From an uncultured Gemmatimonadota bacterium (GTDB lineage: Bacteria > Gemmatimonadota > Gemmatimonadetes > Gemmatimonadales > Gemmatimonadaceae): a stretch of DNA of 64,000 bases. Below are positions 1-9,570 of this stretch, one piece after another. Position 1 is the first letter of the stretch. Every line of letters begins with the position of its first letter. The position numbers and the translations under genes are program-made. The stretch spans positions 124,001 to 188,000 of the forward strand of contig CAIRYG010000014.1 of assembly GCA_903882745.1 (NCBI GenBank), in the 5' to 3' direction. The notes below the pieces were generated by a model. It was not told where the DNA came from and searched no databases. It was given only the letters and a program-made list of their open reading frames with translations.

Positions 1-448
1 GCTTGAGCTCGTGTCCGGTGCGGAGGACCAGCTCTGAGCCCGCCTTCGGGCTCACGCAGATCCAGTCCAGTCCAAGCGGGGCCGGCTGGGTGCCGTTGGT
101 CTCGACGGCCACGGAAAAGCCGCGGTCATGGAGCGCCTTGATGGCGGGGGCGTCGAGCTGGAGTAGGGGTTCGCCCCCGGTGCAGACCACAAAGCGCCGG
201 CCGCCGCTCCCCTCTGGCCAACGCGCGGCGACATGATCCGCGAGTTGCGCTGGAGTCTCGAACTTCCCGCCGTCCGGGCCAACGCCGACGAAGTCGGTAT
301 CGCAGAACTGGCACACCGCGCTCGCCCGATCAGCCTCGCGCCCGGTCCACAGGTTGCATCCGCTGAAACGGAGAAAGACCGCGGGACGCCCGGCGTGAAA
401 GCCCTCACCCTGAAGCGTGTAGAAGCACTCCTTCACGGTGTAGGTCAC
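1..448 (-). CDS. queE: 7-carboxy-7-deazaguanine synthase QueE (3' end cut by window)
   Basis: Radical-SAM enzyme that converts 6-carboxy-tetrahydropterin to 7-carboxy-7-deazaguanine in queuosine/preQ0 synthesis. The translation begins [20 protein letters not shown]. It carries the QueE-specific cluster motif C31-x14-C46-x2-C49, in which the first spacing is expanded compared with the usual CxxxCxxC, followed by TGGEP at residues 90-94 and the segment [13 protein letters not shown]. The start is a GTG at 448 that overlaps the queC stop (GTGA), so translation is probably coupled. About 149 residues are visible; the rest lies beyond base 1. The family is clear from the motifs. Confidence 0.93.
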   Translation of the reverse strand, partial: MTYTVKECFYTLQGEGFHAGRPAVFLRFSGCNLWTGREADRASAVCQFCDTDFVGVGPDGGKFETPAQLADHVAARWPEGSGGRRFVVCTGGEPLLQLDAPAIKALHDRGFSVAVETNGTQPAPLGLDWICVSPKAGSELVLRTGHELK

Positions 449-1134
449 GGACGGTACACGGCAGGATCTTCGGTGCCAGCCTGCTCAAAGCCGCGGAGTC
501 GCAGCTGACAGGCGTCGCAGTGGCCGCAGGCCGAGCCGTCGGGGGAGGGGTCGTAGCAGCTTGAGGTGACCGAATAGTCCACGTCCATCGAGATCCCGAG
601 CTCGATAATCTCTTTCTTGCTCAACTGCATCAGCGGGGTGCGGATGTTCATGCGCGCGGTCCCCTCGACGCCAGCGCGCGTGGCGAGGTTCGCCATGGAT
701 TCATAGGCGCGAATGTATTCGGGACGACAGTCCGGATAGCCGCTGTAGTCGAGCGCGTTCACGCCGATAAAAATATCGGTCGCGTTCAGGACCTCAGCCC
801 ACGCCAGGGCGAACGACAGAAAAATGGTATTCCGCGCGGGCACGTAGGTGATTGGAATGCCGTGCGTCAGATCATCGGCCGACCGGTCCTTGGGCACGTC
901 GATGTCGCTCGTGAGCGCCGAGCCCCCGAACTGTCGCAGATCAATGTCGGCCACCACGTGGCGTGCCACGCGATACTGCTCAGCGATACGCCGCGCGCGG
1001 TCGATCTCCACGCCGTGGCGCTGCCCATACCGGAAGGTCAATGCGTTGATCTCGTAGCCTTCCTTCGTCGCGAGCGCGAGCAACGTGGTGGAGTCGAGTC
1101 CACCACTCAGCAATAAGACCGCTGGTGTTCCCAT
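445..1134 (-). CDS. queC: 7-cyano-7-deazaguanine (preQ0) synthase QueC
   Basis: 229 residues. ATP-dependent enzyme that turns 7-carboxy-7-deazaguanine into preQ0, the step after QueE. The N-terminal PP-loop SGGLDS (residues 10-15) binds ATP. Four zinc-binding cysteines lie near the C-terminus at 193, 203, 206 and 209, in [17 protein letters not shown]. Length is normal for the family. It sits 3 bases after aguA and overlaps queE by four bases, so it is probably the penultimate gene of a long minus-strand transcript. QueD and QueF are not in the window. Confidence 0.96.
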   Translation of the reverse strand: MGTPAVLLLSGGLDSTTLLALATKEGYEINALTFRYGQRHGVEIDRARRIAEQYRVARHVVADIDLRQFGGSALTSDIDVPKDRSADDLTHGIPITYVPARNTIFLSFALAWAEVLNATDIFIGVNALDYSGYPDCRPEYIRAYESMANLATRAGVEGTARMNIRTPLMQLSKKEIIELGISMDVDYSVTSSCYDPSPDGSACGHCDACQLRLRGFEQAGTEDPAVYRP

Positions 1135-1137
1135 GGC

Positions 1138-2193
1138 CTACGCCTCCTGCGCGGCGGGTTGCTGCTGCGAGAGACAATGCAGCGTGCCGAGTCCCCAGAC
1201 GAGATCCACGGCGTGAATCCCAATGATTGCGCGGTCTGGCATGAGGTCGGCAAGAATGTTGAGCGCCACGCGATCGTTCGCGTCGTTGAAGGTCGGCACG
1301 AGCACGACCCCGTTGGCGATGTAAAAGTTGGCATAGCTCGCCGGGAGTCGCTGCCCGTCCATCACCACCGCGCGCGGATACGGCAGCGTCACCACCCGAA
1401 TGGGTGCGCCGGTCGCATCGGTGGCGCCGTGCAAGCGATGCAGATTCTCGAGCGAGCGGCGGTGGTTCTCGTCGGTGGGGTCGGCTTCGTGAGCGAGCAC
1501 CACCACACCAGGCGCAACAAAGCGTGCGATGTCGTCCACATGACCGTGGGTGTCATCACCCACGCAGCCTTCGCCGAGCCAGATGGTTTTGGTGATGCCG
1601 AGGGTGTCGCGAAATATCTGTTCGTAATCGGCACGGCCGAGTCCCGAGTTCCGGACCTGCACGTCCGACAGCAGCCACTCTTCGGTGACGAGGAGTGTGC
1701 CGCGCCCGTCGGTGTCGATCCCGCCCCCTTCGAGCACCACACGACCGCGGCCGTCGGGGCGCTGCGGTTCATGCCGCGGCAGCGCGGACAGCTGCGCCAC
1801 GACACCGCCCACAGCGGCGTCGCGGGCATAGTTGTCGTATTTAGCCCACGCGTTGAAGCCCCAGTGCACGAGCTCCACGGCGCCGCTCGAGGTGATCACC
1901 CCCGTGGGGCCAGAATCCCGAAGCCAGACGCGGTCGGTGGGCACAACATGCAAGCGATACCCCGCCGCATCCACCTGATGCAGGGCGAGGCAGCGCTGCG
2001 CCTGCTCCCGCACCGCGTCATCCTGACAGAGAATCTCCACCCGCTCGTGGCGGTGCAAGGCGCGCACAATCTCGGCCCACACCCACGGAATCGGCGCGAA
2101 CTTCCCGGGCCAATCGGGCTCGTGATGCGGCCACGCGAGCCAGGTGGCCTCGTGCCGCTCCCACTCGGCGGGCCAACGCACCGCCCCCGTCAT
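1138..2193 (-). CDS. aguA: Agmatine deiminase (AguA-type, PAD_porph family)
   Basis: 351 residues. Predicted to hydrolyse agmatine to N-carbamoylputrescine plus ammonia in the cytoplasm. Family signatures are visible: WPHHEPDWPGKF near the N-terminus, EGGGIDTDGRGT in the middle, GDDTHGHVDDIARF with the catalytic His/Asp, and the nucleophile Cys340 in GTLHCLSQQ close to the C-terminus. The start codon overlaps the stop of aguB by four bases (ATGA). Pairing with an N-carbamoylputrescine amidase supports agmatine rather than peptidyl-arginine as substrate. Confidence 0.94.
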   Translation of the reverse strand: MTGAVRWPAEWERHEATWLAWPHHEPDWPGKFAPIPWVWAEIVRALHRHERVEILCQDDAVREQAQRCLALHQVDAAGYRLHVVPTDRVWLRDSGPTGVITSSGAVELVHWGFNAWAKYDNYARDAAVGGVVAQLSALPRHEPQRPDGRGRVVLEGGGIDTDGRGTLLVTEEWLLSDVQVRNSGLGRADYEQIFRDTLGITKTIWLGEGCVGDDTHGHVDDIARFVAPGVVVLAHEADPTDENHRRSLENLHRLHGATDATGAPIRVVTLPYPRAVVMDGQRLPASYANFYIANGVVLVPTFNDANDRVALNILADLMPDRAIIGIHAVDLVWGLGTLHCLSQQQPAAQEA

Positions 2194-3110
2194 CCGATCC
2201 AGCGATTCAGGATCGGAGCGTACGCGTCGATGCGGCGATCACGAAGAAAGGGCCAGTTGCGACGGGTATACTCGATCAGGCCGAGGTCGCAGTTCGCGAT
2301 GAGCGTTTCCGCCTCAGTGCCGGCCTCGGCGAGATAGCGGCCCAGTGGATCACAGATGAACGAGTGGCCAAAGAACTCCAGCCCGTCGGTCCCGGGTTCG
2401 GCTTCGAAGCCCACGCGATTCGGTGCGGCAACAAAGACGCCGTTGGCGATCGCATGCGCACGTTGCGCTGTGCGCCAGGCATCGACCTGCGCCGCGCCCC
2501 ACTCGGCCTTCTCGGCGGGGTGCCAGCCGATGGCGGTCGGGTAGAAAATAATTTCGGCGCCAAGGAGCGACGTGATGCGCGCCGCTTCGGGATACCACTG
2601 GTCCCAGCAGATCAGCACGCCAATGGTGGCGTAGCGTGTTTTCCAAACTTTGAATCCGCCTGCGGTGCCCGCGCCTTCGTTGACCGCGTCGCCTGGAGCG
2701 AAGTAGTACTTCTCCTCGAAGAGCGGGTCGTGCGGGATGTGCATCTTGCGGTAGGTGCCGAGCACCGTGCCGTCGGCGTCGATCACGACGGCGGAGTTGC
2801 GGTAGATGCCAGCGGCCTGTCGTTCGTAGAGCGGAACAATGAGCACGATCGCGAGTTCCGCAGCGACCGTGGCGAGGGCGGCGACGGTCGGGCCTGGGAT
2901 CTCTTCGGCGAGGTTGAAGTACTCTTGCCGCAACGACTTACAGAAGTACGGCGCGTTGAAGAGTTCTTTGAGGCAGATGATCTGCGCGCCGTGGGAGGCG
3001 GCATCGCGGATACGGACAATCGTCGCGGCGAGCGCGGCCGATTGATCGCCGGCGACGGCGTCCTGGATACAGGCGATGGTGACGCTTCGAGGGCCGGACA
3101 TAATCGGCAA
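2190..3110 (-). CDS. aguB: N-carbamoylputrescine amidase (nitrilase superfamily)
   Basis: 306 residues. Carbon-nitrogen hydrolase that cleaves N-carbamoylputrescine to putrescine, completing the agmatine route with AguA. The Glu-Lys-Cys triad can be placed at Glu49 (LKEL), Lys122 (YRKMHIP) and Cys168 (VLICWDQWYPE). The C-terminal segment RRNWPFLRDRRIDAY is typical of this subfamily. It starts with ATG at 3110; a second Met at codon 4 is an alternative. It lies 10 bases after the glycerate kinase gene and overlaps aguA by four bases. Confidence 0.93.
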   Translation of the reverse strand: MPIMSGPRSVTIACIQDAVAGDQSAALAATIVRIRDAASHGAQIICLKELFNAPYFCKSLRQEYFNLAEEIPGPTVAALATVAAELAIVLIVPLYERQAAGIYRNSAVVIDADGTVLGTYRKMHIPHDPLFEEKYYFAPGDAVNEGAGTAGGFKVWKTRYATIGVLICWDQWYPEAARITSLLGAEIIFYPTAIGWHPAEKAEWGAAQVDAWRTAQRAHAIANGVFVAAPNRVGFEAEPGTDGLEFFGHSFICDPLGRYLAEAGTEAETLIANCDLGLIEYTRRNWPFLRDRRIDAYAPILNRWIG

Positions 3111-3120
3111 TTTAGCCGTT

Positions 3121-4476
3121 TCAGTCGCGAAGTGCGACTACGATGTCGGCGAGATTGGTGCCGGTGGGGCCGGTGCGGAGCAGGGCCCCAATGCGGTCGA
3201 GGGCGGGATATGCGTCGCAGCGGCGTAGGTGGCTCGCGGGATCCAGCCCTGCCGCGACGAGGCGGCCCCAGCTCCGCTCGTCGATCATGGCGCCCGCGGC
3301 ATCGGTGGGGCCGTCGCGTCCATCAGTGCCGGCGGCCAGCACGGTGACGCGCGGGGTGGCTGTCACGCGCGTACTCGGGTCACGGAGTGCCTGCTGTGCG
3401 AGCTGATGCAGCTCGATCGCCGCCGCGAGCGCGAACTGTTGATTGCGTCCGCCGAGCCCGTGATCACGCGGGAGATCGACGGTCGTCTCTCCACCGGAAA
3501 TCAGGCAACTTCCCGCGGCGGCAAACCATGCGGCGCGCGCGAAGGTGCGCCCCGCGTGCTCTGCCTCGCCGGCGAGCGGTTCTTTGGAGAGCAGCGCGGT
3601 TCGTCCCGACGCCGTCGCTGCGATGGCCGCGGCTTCGAGGGCGGCGCGATTGCCGATCACCACGGGCGCGCGCACATGTGCGAGCGCGGGGGAGCCTGGC
3701 TTGGCGGTCTCTGGACGATCGCCACTACGGACCGCGCCCAGGTAGGCGGCCAGCGAGAGCGGGATGCGTCGCGCGAGTTCGGTTTCGCGCAGCATGAGTT
3801 CGACGTCGGCGGCGCGGAGCGCGTCGAGGCTGTAGGGGCCGCTCGCGATATCGGCGGGGTCGTCGCCTGTGACATCCGAGAGCATAATCGGGTGAACGGC
3901 GCTCGGCGCGAAGGCCGCGGCGAGGCGTCCGGCGCCCCAGCGCGCAAACCGTTTGCGAATCGCGTTGGTGGCGCGAATCGGAAGCCCCGACTCGATCAGG
4001 AGGGCGTTGAGTGCAGCGAGATCCTCGCTGCGCACACCGTCGACTGGGGCGCCGATGAGTGCGCTCGTGCCGCCGGAGATCAGGGCGATGACGACGTCGG
4101 CTGGCGCGACGTCGTCGCTGAGTGCGGCGAGTGCGTTGGCACACGCGAGTGACTGCGGGCCCGGGATGGGATGATCGCCGACCACCGGGCGCAGTTGCGC
4201 AGGGGTGTCGGGGTCGTGGCGTTCGGCGATCACGAGTCCGCCCGCGAGTGGCAGTCCGTGCTCGGCAAGGAACGCGACGGCGGCCTGTGCCATCGCGGGG
4301 GCGGCCTTGCCGGTGGCGACAATCCAGTGCTGCTGCGCGCGCGCACTGGGACTGCAATCAATCGATCGGAGCAGTGCGCTCCGCGTCGCCGGGCCGGGAG
4401 CGGCGGCGAGCAGCGCGGCACGAAAAACCTCGCCCGCTACGTGGGCAGCGGGCGAGGTCGGTTCGAGCGGAGTCAT
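3121..4476 (-). CDS. Glycerate 2-kinase (MOFRL / GckA-TtuD family)
   Basis: 451 residues. Predicted to phosphorylate D-glycerate to 2-phosphoglycerate. The N-terminal half has the DUF4147 fold with ATGKAAPAMAQAAV and ALISGGTSALI. The C-terminal MOFRL domain carries ISGGETTVDL, the glycine-rich GLGGRNQQFALA and the AAGTDGRDGPTDAAGA stretch. Length matches the family. It follows the selenoperoxiredoxin gene by 7 bases and precedes aguB by 10, so it is probably cotranscribed, although no metabolic link to the neighbours is obvious. Family confident; substrate by homology. Confidence 0.9.
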   Translation of the reverse strand: MTPLEPTSPAAHVAGEVFRAALLAAAPGPATRSALLRSIDCSPSARAQQHWIVATGKAAPAMAQAAVAFLAEHGLPLAGGLVIAERHDPDTPAQLRPVVGDHPIPGPQSLACANALAALSDDVAPADVVIALISGGTSALIGAPVDGVRSEDLAALNALLIESGLPIRATNAIRKRFARWGAGRLAAAFAPSAVHPIMLSDVTGDDPADIASGPYSLDALRAADVELMLRETELARRIPLSLAAYLGAVRSGDRPETAKPGSPALAHVRAPVVIGNRAALEAAAIAATASGRTALLSKEPLAGEAEHAGRTFARAAWFAAAGSCLISGGETTVDLPRDHGLGGRNQQFALAAAIELHQLAQQALRDPSTRVTATPRVTVLAAGTDGRDGPTDAAGAMIDERSWGRLVAAGLDPASHLRRCDAYPALDRIGALLRTGPTGTNLADIVVALRD

Positions 4477-4483
4477 GCCAGAA

Positions 4484-5050
4484 TTATGGCGTAGTGCGTG
4501 CTGCTTTGGCCACCGCTGCGCCGAGTTCGTCGTAGGAGTCGGCGGACAGCTCGCGGAAGGGCGACATCACGTGGGCGATCCGTCCGTCAGGGCCGACCAC
4601 GAAGACATTCCGCTTTGCGAAGTTGATGAGCGGAATCTTGGAGTCGTAGAGTTTCACCACGTCTCCCTTTGCGTCGCTGGCAAACATGATCGGGAATTTT
4701 TTATCCCGTGCCCAGTTCACCAACACGGTGTCGTCGTCGGTGCTGATGCCGATGACCGTCACCTTGTTGCCGTTATTGAAGAGCTTGGCGTACTGATCAC
4801 GGTACGCCTCCATTTGGACTGTTCAGCCCTTGGTCCGTGCCTTGGGGAAGAAGGCGAGCACGACCGTCTGTCCCTTGAGATCGGAGAGATGAATCGGCTT
4901 GTCTGTCAGCCCACCCTTGGTGGCACCGGGGAGCGAGAAGTCTGGAGCGATGTCGCCGACTTTTGGCATGGTTTGCGCGTGTAGGGTCACAGCCGGGAGC
5001 GCGAGGAGTAGCGCGGCGGCGGTGATGCGGATGAGTGCCGTGGGGTTCAC
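4484..5050 (-). CDS. Secreted peroxiredoxin, predicted selenoprotein (in-frame UGA at the peroxidatic position)
   Basis: 188 residues if the UGA at 4823-4825 (codon 76) is read as selenocysteine. Start is GTG at 5050, overlapping the stop of the upstream paralogue (GTGA). A Sec-type signal peptide ends around LHAQT. The AhpC/TSA domain follows: PKVGDIAPDFSLPGATK, VVLAFFPKARTKG, then U, then TVQMEAYRDQY. The neighbouring paralogue reads FFPKARTSG-C-TAQM, so the UGA falls exactly on the peroxidatic Cys. The frame on both sides of the UGA is intact and conserved to residue 188 (VGPDGRIAHVMSP). No resolving Cys is visible, suggesting a 1-Cys (1-Sec) enzyme. Calling only the ATG at 4813 gives a 109-residue fragment without a nucleophile. 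A recent nonsense mutation is the alternative, but the downstream hairpin argues against it. Confidence 0.85.
4787..4808 (-). promoter_or_regulatory. Predicted bacterial SECIS element
   Basis: In the mRNA sense the sequence is GGCGUAC, loop CGUGAUCA, GUACGCC: a perfect 7-bp stem with an 8-nt loop. It begins 14 nt after the UGA at 4825-4823. The loop starts 21 nt after the UGA and has G at its second position. Known bacterial SECIS rules (stem in the coding region just after UGA, short apical loop with a G in the first two positions, roughly 16-37 nt from UGA to loop) are met. The element lies inside codons for EAYRDQYAK. SelB binding is an inference from this geometry. Confidence 0.78.
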
Positions 5051-5616
5051 TTGGCTCCTGTGATTTTCTTGAGTTGCGCGGCGAGCTCGGTGTAGGACTC
5101 CTCGACCATCGGCTTGAAGGGCTTGGTGGTGGAGGCAATCTTGCCGTCTGGTCCCACGATGTAGAGGAGCCGGTTTTCCATTGAGCCGTTGAAGGCTCCG
5201 TATGCCTTGCCCATGGCGCCGTTGGCGTCGCTGGCGAAGAGCATTGGGAAGTTGGCTTCCTTGGCCCAGGCCGCGAGCGTCGTGTCGGCGTCCACGCTCA
5301 CTCCAATCACGGTGATGCCCTTGCCGCTGTTGAACATGCTCGCCCACAGATCGCGATAGTGGGTCATCTGCGCGGTGCAGCCGGAGGTGCGCGCTTTCGG
5401 GAAGAAGGCGATGACGACGGTCTGTCCCTTGAGCTTGGACAGCGACACCGGGGCGCTCGTGACGCCAGCCTTGGTGGCACCAGGCAAGGTGAAGTCGGGG
5501 GCCACGTCGCCGACCTTTGGCCCTACGTCCTGCGCCTGAGCTGATACCGGAACAAACGCCGACGCGGCAATAAGGGTCAACGCGAGGGGCAGGATCGTGA
5601 CGGCGAAGCGGCGCAT
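5047..5616 (-). CDS. Secreted peroxiredoxin, cysteine form
   Basis: 189 residues. AhpC/TSA thiol peroxidase with an N-terminal signal peptide (hydrophobic stretch followed by SAQAQ). The peroxidatic Cys80 lies in KARTSGCTAQM, and the C-terminal part contains YIVGPDGKIAS. It is the tandem paralogue of the following gene: same signal-peptide plan, GATK, LKGQTVV and FFPKART segments. A clear Shine-Dalgarno-like AGGAG precedes the ATG at 5616. Its stop overlaps the GTG start of the UGA-containing paralogue, so the pair is probably translationally coupled. Expected to reduce peroxides in the periplasm; the electron donor is unknown. Confidence 0.93.
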   Translation of the reverse strand: MRRFAVTILPLALTLIAASAFVPVSAQAQDVGPKVGDVAPDFTLPGATKAGVTSAPVSLSKLKGQTVVIAFFPKARTSGCTAQMTHYRDLWASMFNSGKGITVIGVSVDADTTLAAWAKEANFPMLFASDANGAMGKAYGAFNGSMENRLLYIVGPDGKIASTTKPFKPMVEESYTELAAQLKKITGAK

Positions 5617-5622
5617 CGATGA

Positions 5623-5627
5623 ACTCC
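5623..5627 (-). promoter_or_regulatory. Shine-Dalgarno site of the peroxiredoxin pair
   Basis: AGGAG on the minus strand, about 6 bases before the ATG at 5616. It is one of the stronger ribosome sites in a region where many starts lack one, and it fixes the start of the Cys peroxiredoxin. Confidence 0.6.
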
Positions 5628-5692
5628 TGAGAATGGACGACCGGGCAAACAGCTCTTGAATAATGGCCGGATTCGGAGCGCACGCAACGCCC

Positions 5693-5708
5693 CACGTTAT
5701 TTAACGTG
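5693..5708. repeat. Short inverted repeat between the lipid kinase and peroxiredoxin genes
   Basis: CACGTT-ATTT-AACGTG, a perfect 6-bp stem with a 4-nt loop, lies in the 109-base gap between the lipid kinase stop and the peroxiredoxin start. It could be an operator or a weak hairpin; it has no clear U-tract. No other feature is visible in the gap apart from the ribosome site. Confidence 0.4.
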
Positions 5709-5725
5709 CGACGGGCCCCGAAGTT

Positions 5726-6628
5726 TCAGGGCGCCGCGGCAACGACGCGCAACGCCCCCCGCACGGCGTGGACCACCACCTCCGACTCGGCGGCATGACA
5801 GAGCTCGCCGTCGGTTTCGAAGTCGGGAGGCGTGGAAAAGCGTAGCGCAAAGCGCGCCGCGCGCCGCGAGAGCACGGCAGGATGTGAGAGATGCGCGCCA
5901 CGGAGCGCGCGGGCAAAAAGCGGTATGCGGGCGAGTCCTTGGATATCGCCAATCTGCACGCAGTCGATCTCGCCGTCGGTGACCATGGCGTGCGGCGCGA
6001 TGCGGAAGGCACCGCCAAAGTTCAGGCCGTTGGAAAAAACGGTCAGCATCGAATAGCGGCGCTCTGGCGAGATCGCATGGTTCACCAGCTCGAACCCAGG
6101 ATAGCGCAGGAGGTGCTTGAGCGACGCCGCGAGGTACACCGCGTTCCCGGAGAGCGGACCGCCGCGTTGGGTGTCTTCGAGCACGGCGACATCGAATCCG
6201 AATCCCGCCACGTTCAGGAACCAGTGCGAACTCGGTCCGCTGTCGATGCGTCCCATGTCGACGCGCCACTCGGTGCAGGGCCCAGCAATCAGCCGCGCCA
6301 TCGCGTGCAGGTCGCGCGACGGCGCGGGAAGATTTTTTGCGAAATCATTGCCGGTGCCGCCCTGCACAAAGGCAATTCGTGCGTCGACTCCACTGCAGGC
6401 GAGCGCGGTCGCGCATTTGCTCCAGGTGCCATCACCACCGATCGCGACGATCGTGGTGGCGCCGTCATCGAGCGCGCGGGCGACGAGGGTTGCCTCGTCG
6501 CCCGCGCGTTGGGTGGTCCGAAGATCGGTGATGCCTACAGCGCGAAATGCAGCGCGGACGGAGGGGAGTATTCGCGCCCCTCGACCGCGGCCGGACGCGG
6601 GATTGGTGATAACGACCGTGTGGTCCAC
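5726..6628 (-). CDS. Diacylglycerol kinase-like lipid kinase (DAGK_cat / YegS family)
   Basis: 300 residues. The nucleotide-binding signature GGDGTWSKC (the conserved GGDGT) and GGTGNDFAKNL identify a DAGKc-domain lipid kinase. The N-terminus TVVITNPASGRG is the classic start of the family and supports the ATG at 6628. The C-terminal half has the beta-sandwich regulatory domain. Probable role is phosphorylation of diacylglycerol or another lipid at the inner membrane; the exact lipid cannot be told from sequence. It begins 26 bases after acnA ends. Confidence 0.9.
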   Translation of the reverse strand: MDHTVVITNPASGRGRGARILPSVRAAFRAVGITDLRTTQRAGDEATLVARALDDGATTIVAIGGDGTWSKCATALACSGVDARIAFVQGGTGNDFAKNLPAPSRDLHAMARLIAGPCTEWRVDMGRIDSGPSSHWFLNVAGFGFDVAVLEDTQRGGPLSGNAVYLAASLKHLLRYPGFELVNHAISPERRYSMLTVFSNGLNFGGAFRIAPHAMVTDGEIDCVQIGDIQGLARIPLFARALRGAHLSHPAVLSRRAARFALRFSTPPDFETDGELCHAAESEVVVHAVRGALRVVAAAP

Positions 6629-6654
6629 CTGTCTCGCGTCCGGCGCGGCGTGCG

Positions 6655-9369
<2,715 letters not shown>

Positions 9370-9512
9370 GTCGATCTCATGATCGTCGATAGGTGCACGT
9401 AGGCACGGACGTGGATGATCGCCTGAGCCACTAAGCGCCGTCGTTGGTCGAGCGCACGCAGAGATCACGTGGCCCGCGCACGTCGCCTAGGCTGAAGGGA
9501 AATCTAACAACA

Positions 9513-9549
9513 GCGCCGGGGGCCGCCACCAGCATGCGGCCCCCGGCGC
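9513..9549 (-). terminator. Rho-independent-like terminator after the S9 peptidase gene
   Basis: A perfect 14-bp inverted repeat (GCGCCGGGGGCCGC at 9513-9526 and its complement at 9536-9549) encloses a 9-nt loop. On the minus strand it lies 22 bases after the peptidase stop and is followed by a moderately T-rich stretch (TGTTGTTAGATTT). It separates the peptidase gene from acnA; the remainder of 9370-9570 shows nothing else I can name. Confidence 0.75.
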
Positions 9550-9570
9550 ACCGACGTGTGCCGCCCCAGA

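Noticed and set aside
4484-4813. A 109-residue peroxiredoxin starting at ATG 4813
   Set aside because: It lacks the N-terminal half and the catalytic residue, while the missing half is present in frame just upstream, so it is a fragment of the longer UGA-containing gene.
4823-5695. 290-residue frame ending at the UGA and reading through the upstream peroxiredoxin region
   Set aside because: Only its last 75 residues (from GTG 5050) are peroxiredoxin-like; the earlier part is out of frame with the Cys paralogue.
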